Shown: positions 60,739 to 64,000 of the stretch, piece by piece | Layout: every line of letters begins with the position of its first letter | Position numbering within the stretch: position 1 is the first letter of the stretch | Notes under the pieces: model-generated | Database searches by the model: none | What the model was told of the DNA's origin: nothing | What the model saw: only the letters and a program-made list of their open reading frames with translations | Position numbers and translations under genes: made by a program | Source of the DNA: Rhodospirillales bacterium | Lineage (GTDB): Bacteria; Pseudomonadota; Alphaproteobacteria; Rhodospirillales; WMHbin7 | NCBI GenBank assembly: GCA_016214125.1 | Contig: JACRPC010000036.1 | Coordinates: forward strand, 1-64,000 | Direction of reading: 5' to 3' | Length of the DNA stretch: 64,000 nucleotides

Positions 60739-62670
60739 TCATGCGGCACCCGGCTGCGGCTGAAAGACGTCCGCCAAGGCGTCGTGCAGCCGGTTCTCCT
60801 CGTCGTGCGAATACATCGATTGGACCAGCTCGCGGTAGCGGGCGTGCATCTGCTTGCGCTTGACCTTGCGGGTGGGCGTTACCGGCTCGCCCTCCTCTTC
60901 CGGATCGAGCGTCTTGGGCAGGATGCGGAAGGCCTTGATCTGCTCGACCCGGGCCAGATTGGTGTTGGCGGCGGCAATTTCCTGATCGATCAGCGCCACC
61001 ACCTCGGGATGGCCGGCCAGGCTGGCAAAGCCGGTGAAGACCAGCCCCTTGCGGTTCGCCCAATTGGCGACGGCGTCGTAATCGATCTCGATCAGCGCCG
61101 TCAGATACTTCTCGTTGTCGCCAAAGACGATCGCCTCGCTGATGTAGGGGCTGGCTCGCATTTCGGTCTCGATCGCGGTCGGGCTGATGTTCTTGCCGCC
61201 GCTGGTGATGATGATGTCCTTGGCGCGATCGATGATCTTCAACTGGCCGTCTTCCCAAAGGCCGATGTCGCCGGTGTGCAGCCAGCCATCGCTGTCGACC
61301 GCCTCGCGGGTCGCCTTGTCGTCGTGCCAATAGCCGTTGAAGTTGTCGGGCGAGCGGACCAGGATCTCGTTCTCAACGCCCAGGCTGACTTCCCAGCCGG
61401 GCGTCGGTACGCCGACCGGGCCGGGCCGGGGAAACGGCCCCTTTTGGCCGGCGATGAAGGAGCCGGCGGTTTCCGTCTGGCCGTAGACCTCGACCAGATT
61501 CATGCCCCAAATCTGCCAAAGCGCCATCAGCTCGCGCCCGGTGGCGGCGCCGCCGGTGATTGCCAACTCGACCCGATCGAAGCCCAGCTTGTTCAAGATC
61601 GGCCGAAAGGCCAATTGCCGCCAGAACCAGCCCAGGGCCGGATCGAGCGGACCCTGCCGGCCATCCCAGCGGCGCCGCAGATTCCGGCGCCCCCAGGCGA
61701 AGGCACGCTCGTAGAGCCGGCGTTTCAGCGGGCTTGAGTTCTCGAGTTGAATAAGAACGTTCGACGCGAATTTCTGCAAATAGCGGGGCACGGTGAAGAT
61801 GAAGGTCGGCGCCACCTCGAACAAGGTGGTGGCGATGTCGTCAACGTTCTCGCCGTAATGGGGGATCATCGAACCCATCAGCGGAATGGTGATGGTCGAG
61901 TTGCGCCCAATGATGTGGCCGAGCGGCAGGAAGGCCACCACCCGATGCGGATCGGTTTCCAAGGTCGGGTAGTGGACGAGAAAGGTGGAATAGACCGCCG
62001 CCAGATGGCGGCCATGGCTGATCGCCGCCCCCTTGGGATTGCCGGTGGTGCCCGAGGTGTAGATGATGAAGGCCATCTGCTCGGGGCGGATTTGGGCCAC
62101 CAGCGCCTCGAAGGCGCCGGGCTGGTCGGCCTCCTCCGCCCCCAAGGCCATCACCTTGTCGAAGGCGATGATCTTTGGGTGGTCGTAGGCAAACAGCGCC
62201 GTGGTGTCGATGACGATGACGTGCCGCAGATGCGGCAGTTGGTCGAGCAGCGGCAGGATCTTGTCGACATGCTCCTGGTCTTCGGCCACGAACAGTTCGG
62301 CGCCGCCATGCTCAAGGTGATACTTGACCTCGGCCACCGAGGCGGTGGGATAGATGCCGTAGCTGATGCCGCCCGCCGCCTGCGCGCCCAGATCGGCCAG
62401 CGTCCAGCCTTCGCAGCAATCGCCCATGATGGCGACCCGGTCGCCCTTGCGCAGACCGAGCGCCATGAAGCCGAAGGCGCAACGCGCCACCCGGTCGGCG
62501 AAATCGGCCCAACTGCGTTCCTGGTAGATACCGCGAATCTTGGCGCGATAGGCAATCCGATCGGGTTCGGCCTTGGCCCGCGCCGCCAGAAGACCGGGAA
62601 TCGTCGAATGGCGAAGCCGCACGATCTCGGCTTGGCTGGCGTCCGCGTTAAAAGGCTCGCCCTGTTTCAC
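60739..62670 (-). CDS. AMP-forming acyl/aryl-CoA ligase (long-chain FACS-like)
   Basis: A 643-residue ligase. The P-loop is YTSGTTGNPKGA, followed by MNLVEVYGQTETAG, HTGDIGLWEDGQLKIIDRAKD and a C-terminal domain ending in a VTPTRKVKRKQM catalytic-lysine region. By sequence it resembles the long-chain fatty acyl-CoA synthetase (FadD15) group. By context it should activate the imported aromatic acid for the benzoyl-CoA reductase. GTG 62670 has AGGGGAG 5 nt upstream; an in-frame GTG at 62739 and an ATG at 62709 are less favourable. Confidence 0.82.
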   Translation of the reverse strand: MKQGEPFNADASQAEIVRLRHSTIPGLLAARAKAEPDRIAYRAKIRGIYQERSWADFADRVARCAFGFMALGLRKGDRVAIMGDCCEGWTLADLGAQAAGGISYGIYPTASVAEVKYHLEHGGAELFVAEDQEHVDKILPLLDQLPHLRHVIVIDTTALFAYDHPKIIAFDKVMALGAEEADQPGAFEALVAQIRPEQMAFIIYTSGTTGNPKGAAISHGRHLAAVYSTFLVHYPTLETDPHRVVAFLPLGHIIGRNSTITIPLMGSMIPHYGENVDDIATTLFEVAPTFIFTVPRYLQKFASNVLIQLENSSPLKRRLYERAFAWGRRNLRRRWDGRQGPLDPALGWFWRQLAFRPILNKLGFDRVELAITGGAATGRELMALWQIWGMNLVEVYGQTETAGSFIAGQKGPFPRPGPVGVPTPGWEVSLGVENEILVRSPDNFNGYWHDDKATREAVDSDGWLHTGDIGLWEDGQLKIIDRAKDIIITSGGKNISPTAIETEMRASPYISEAIVFGDNEKYLTALIEIDYDAVANWANRKGLVFTGFASLAGHPEVVALIDQEIAAANTNLARVEQIKAFRILPKTLDPEEEGEPVTPTRKVKRKQMHARYRELVQSMYSHDEENRLHDALADVFQPQPGAA

Positions 62671-62783
62671 CACGTCTCCCCTGTGGGCTCGTTCATCCGG
62701 CCCGGCCATCCCTTTTCGAAATCCTACCAGCGTTCCCACGCCTTGTCGTTATTCGCCTTGGTTCGGTTCGGCCCCAACTCAGC

Positions 62784-62801
62784 GACTGACCGATTGTCCA
62801 T
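62784..62801 (-). promoter_or_regulatory. Operator-like site B at the ligase promoter
   Basis: On the minus strand ATGGACAATCGGTCAGTC. It matches site A at 11 of 18 positions, including the whole GTCAGTC half. It overlaps the -10 box by 2 nt, exactly as site A does. A further dyad TGACA-TTC-TGTCA lies at 62815-62827 over the -35 box. Confidence 0.55.
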
Positions 62802-62828
62802 TCTTATGACCGAATGACATTCTGTCAA
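62800..62828 (-). promoter_or_regulatory. Sigma-70 promoter of the ligase-transporter operon
   Basis: TTGACA (62828-62823), 17 nt, then AAGAAT (62805-62800). It would drive the ligase gene, both binding-protein genes and the four transporter genes down to 54690. The leader is about 120 nt. Confidence 0.65.
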
Positions 62829-62888
62829 ATGGATATTCGATCGCCAGATCGAGTTTTATGGTATGGAATATCACCAGTTTTACGGCAA

Positions 62889-62917
62889 TTGACACTTTTC
62901 CGCGAAGGCCCTAATTT
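62889..62917 (+). promoter_or_regulatory. Sigma-70-like promoter of the hydratase operon
   Basis: TTGACA (62889-62894), 17 nt, then TAATTT (62912-62917). The -35 is perfect and the -10 weak. The enoyl-CoA hydratase gene starts at 62969. Confidence 0.55.
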
Positions 62918-62931
62918 TCTCCCACGGGGAA

Positions 62932-62949
62932 ATGACCAATAAGTCAGTC
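62932..62949 (+). promoter_or_regulatory. Operator-like site C before the enoyl-CoA hydratase
   Basis: ATGACCAATAAGTCAGTC, core TGAC-N6-GTCA, just downstream of the expected transcription start. It is 15/18 identical to site A and, like it, is read in the direction of transcription. A repressor here would block elongation or initiation. Confidence 0.65.
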
Positions 62950-62968
62950 TAGGGAAAGGAAGCGGCCT

Positions 62969-63733
62969 ATGTTCGATGTCGCCCTTGAAGGCGCGGTGCT
63001 CGCCGTCACCCTCAACCGCCCGCCGGTCAACGCCATCAACGACGCCTGGCTGGACGGTCTAGAAGATCTCTTGAACCGCCACGAAAAGGACGACGCGGTC
63101 AAAGTAATCCATTTCCGCTCGGCCCGGCCGATCTTTTGCGCCGGCGCCGACATCGACCTGTTGGCCGAGCGCCTGCCCACCCCCCAAGGGGTGAAAGCGA
63201 TGGCCGCCACCGCCCGGCGCATGCAGGTGATCTATGAGCGGATCGAGCGTTCGCCCCTGGTGTCCTTGGCCGAGATCAACGGCGCCGCGCTCGGCGGCGG
63301 CTTCGAATTGGCCCTGGCCTGCGACCTGCGGATCGCCGCCGACAACGCCAAGCTGGGCCTGCCTGAAGCGCGGCTGGGCCTGCTGCCCGGCGCCGGCGGC
63401 AGCCAGCGCATGACCAAATTGTGCGGCGCCGCCACCGCCAAGCGTCTAATCCTGGGCGCCGAAACGGTGAGCGGCGATGAAGCGGTGCGCCTGGGTCTGG
63501 TGCAATGGGTGGCGCCCGCCGATCAGTTGGCGGCCCGCGCCCAAGCCATCGCGGCCAATCTGGCCTCGCTGCCCCGCAAGACCCTGGAGACCAACAAGCG
63601 CTGCATCGAAGCCGCCCAGGAGCCCGCCACCGACGGCTACGCGGTCGAGATCGACATGACGACCATTCTCTATCAGACCCCCGAGGCCTTGGAGCGGCTC
63701 AAGGCCTTTCTCGCCAAGCGCAAGGAGCGCTGA
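62969..63733 (+). CDS. Enoyl-CoA hydratase/isomerase-family protein
   Basis: A 254-residue crotonase-fold enzyme. The oxyanion-hole segments are FCAGADIDLL and GAALGGGFELALACD, and the two catalytic Glu are Glu113 and Glu133, 20 residues apart as in classical hydratases. The likely role is hydration of an enoyl- or dienoyl-CoA in the lower pathway or beta-oxidation. It shares an operator-like site with the reductase promoter. A ring-hydrolase role (Oah type) is not supported by size, as those are longer. Confidence 0.85.
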   Translation: MFDVALEGAVLAVTLNRPPVNAINDAWLDGLEDLLNRHEKDDAVKVIHFRSARPIFCAGADIDLLAERLPTPQGVKAMAATARRMQVIYERIERSPLVSLAEINGAALGGGFELALACDLRIAADNAKLGLPEARLGLLPGAGGSQRMTKLCGAATAKRLILGAETVSGDEAVRLGLVQWVAPADQLAARAQAIAANLASLPRKTLETNKRCIEAAQEPATDGYAVEIDMTTILYQTPEALERLKAFLAKRKER

Positions 63734-63737
63734 TCGC

Positions 63738-64000
63738 ATGGACTTCACCTTCAACGAAACCCAGGAACAAATCCGCGAAAGCGTGGCCCGCATCTGCGCC
63801 GATTTCGGCGACGATTATTGGCTGGAGCGCGACCGCGAAGGCGGCTTCCCCGACGATTTCGCCAAAGCCATTGCCCAGGCCGGCTGGCTCGGCGTCGCGC
63901 TGCCCGAGGCCTATGGCGGTGCCGGGCTGGGGGTCACCGAAGCGGCGATCCTGGTGCAGACCATCGCCCAATCGGGCGCCGGTTTCTCGGGCGCCTCGGC
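63738..64000 (+). CDS. Acyl-CoA dehydrogenase, N-terminal part (runs off the edge)
   Basis: The first 87 codons of an acyl-CoA dehydrogenase: MDFTFNETQEQIRESVARIC, then FAKAIAQAGWLGVALPEAYGGAG, a typical N-terminal helical domain. It starts 4 bp after the hydratase stop, so both are in one operon. It probably oxidises the acyl-CoA product of ring cleavage or an alicyclic CoA ester. Confidence 0.85.
   Translation, partial: MDFTFNETQEQIRESVARICADFGDDYWLERDREGGFPDDFAKAIAQAGWLGVALPEAYGGAGLGVTEAAILVQTIAQSGAGFSGAS

Overview
The window comes from a GC-rich proteobacterial chromosome, most probably an alphaproteobacterium of the Rhodospirillales (Magnetospirillum-like). The grounds are the kdsD-lptC-lptA-lptB-rpoN block, an NDUFA9-like SDR beside a tRNA-Leu, a YdcH/DUF465 pair, an IalB-type protein, a PraR-like Xre regulator, and genes for anaerobic aromatic catabolism. 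This is inferred from gene content and order; no alignment was run.

Layout. 1-846: a transposase 5' end at the window edge, repeats, and a gene-poor stretch. 847-10443: a GH17-GT2 glucan synthase-like fusion, an orphan periplasmic binding protein, a PaaX-family regulator, and a complete Liv-type ABC transporter. 10492-18691: a phospholipase D-like lipoprotein, a glycine-zipper lipoprotein, pdxH, a CDF cation pump, a DUF2892 protein, and an RND efflux pair. 18784-29378: a propionyl/acetyl-CoA synthetase, two DUF465 proteins, an Xre-RES toxin-antitoxin pair, phosphofructokinase, a NitT/TauT-type ABC transporter, HD-GYP and degenerate GGDEF proteins, and dodecin.

29397-42497 looks like an anaerobic phenol module. 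It holds three phenylphosphate synthase subunits (ppsA, ppsB, ppsC), a UbiD-type carboxylase, a Tm-1-like (UPF0261) protein and a divergent XylR/DmpR-type sigma-54 activator. A near-consensus -24/-12 promoter lies in front of ppsA. A second UbiD-type enzyme with a 4HBT thioesterase lies about 8 kb away. The expected route is phenol to phenylphosphate to 4-hydroxybenzoate.

42577-50236 is mostly housekeeping: SDR, tRNA-Leu(CAG), RNase D-like exonuclease, kdsD, lptCAB, rpoN, then a TetR regulator directly after rpoN. 50243-64000 is a second aromatic module. It holds a four-subunit ATP-dependent benzoyl-CoA reductase of the short-ATPase (Azoarcus/Bzd-Mbd) type, a Liv-type transporter with two near-duplicate binding proteins, an AMP-forming acyl/aryl-CoA ligase, an enoyl-CoA hydratase and the start of an acyl-CoA dehydrogenase. 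Three promoters in this module carry a related site (best form ATGACCNAATAAGTCAGTC-like, core TGAC-N6-GTCA), which suggests one TetR-controlled regulon for uptake, CoA activation and dearomatisation of an aromatic acid.
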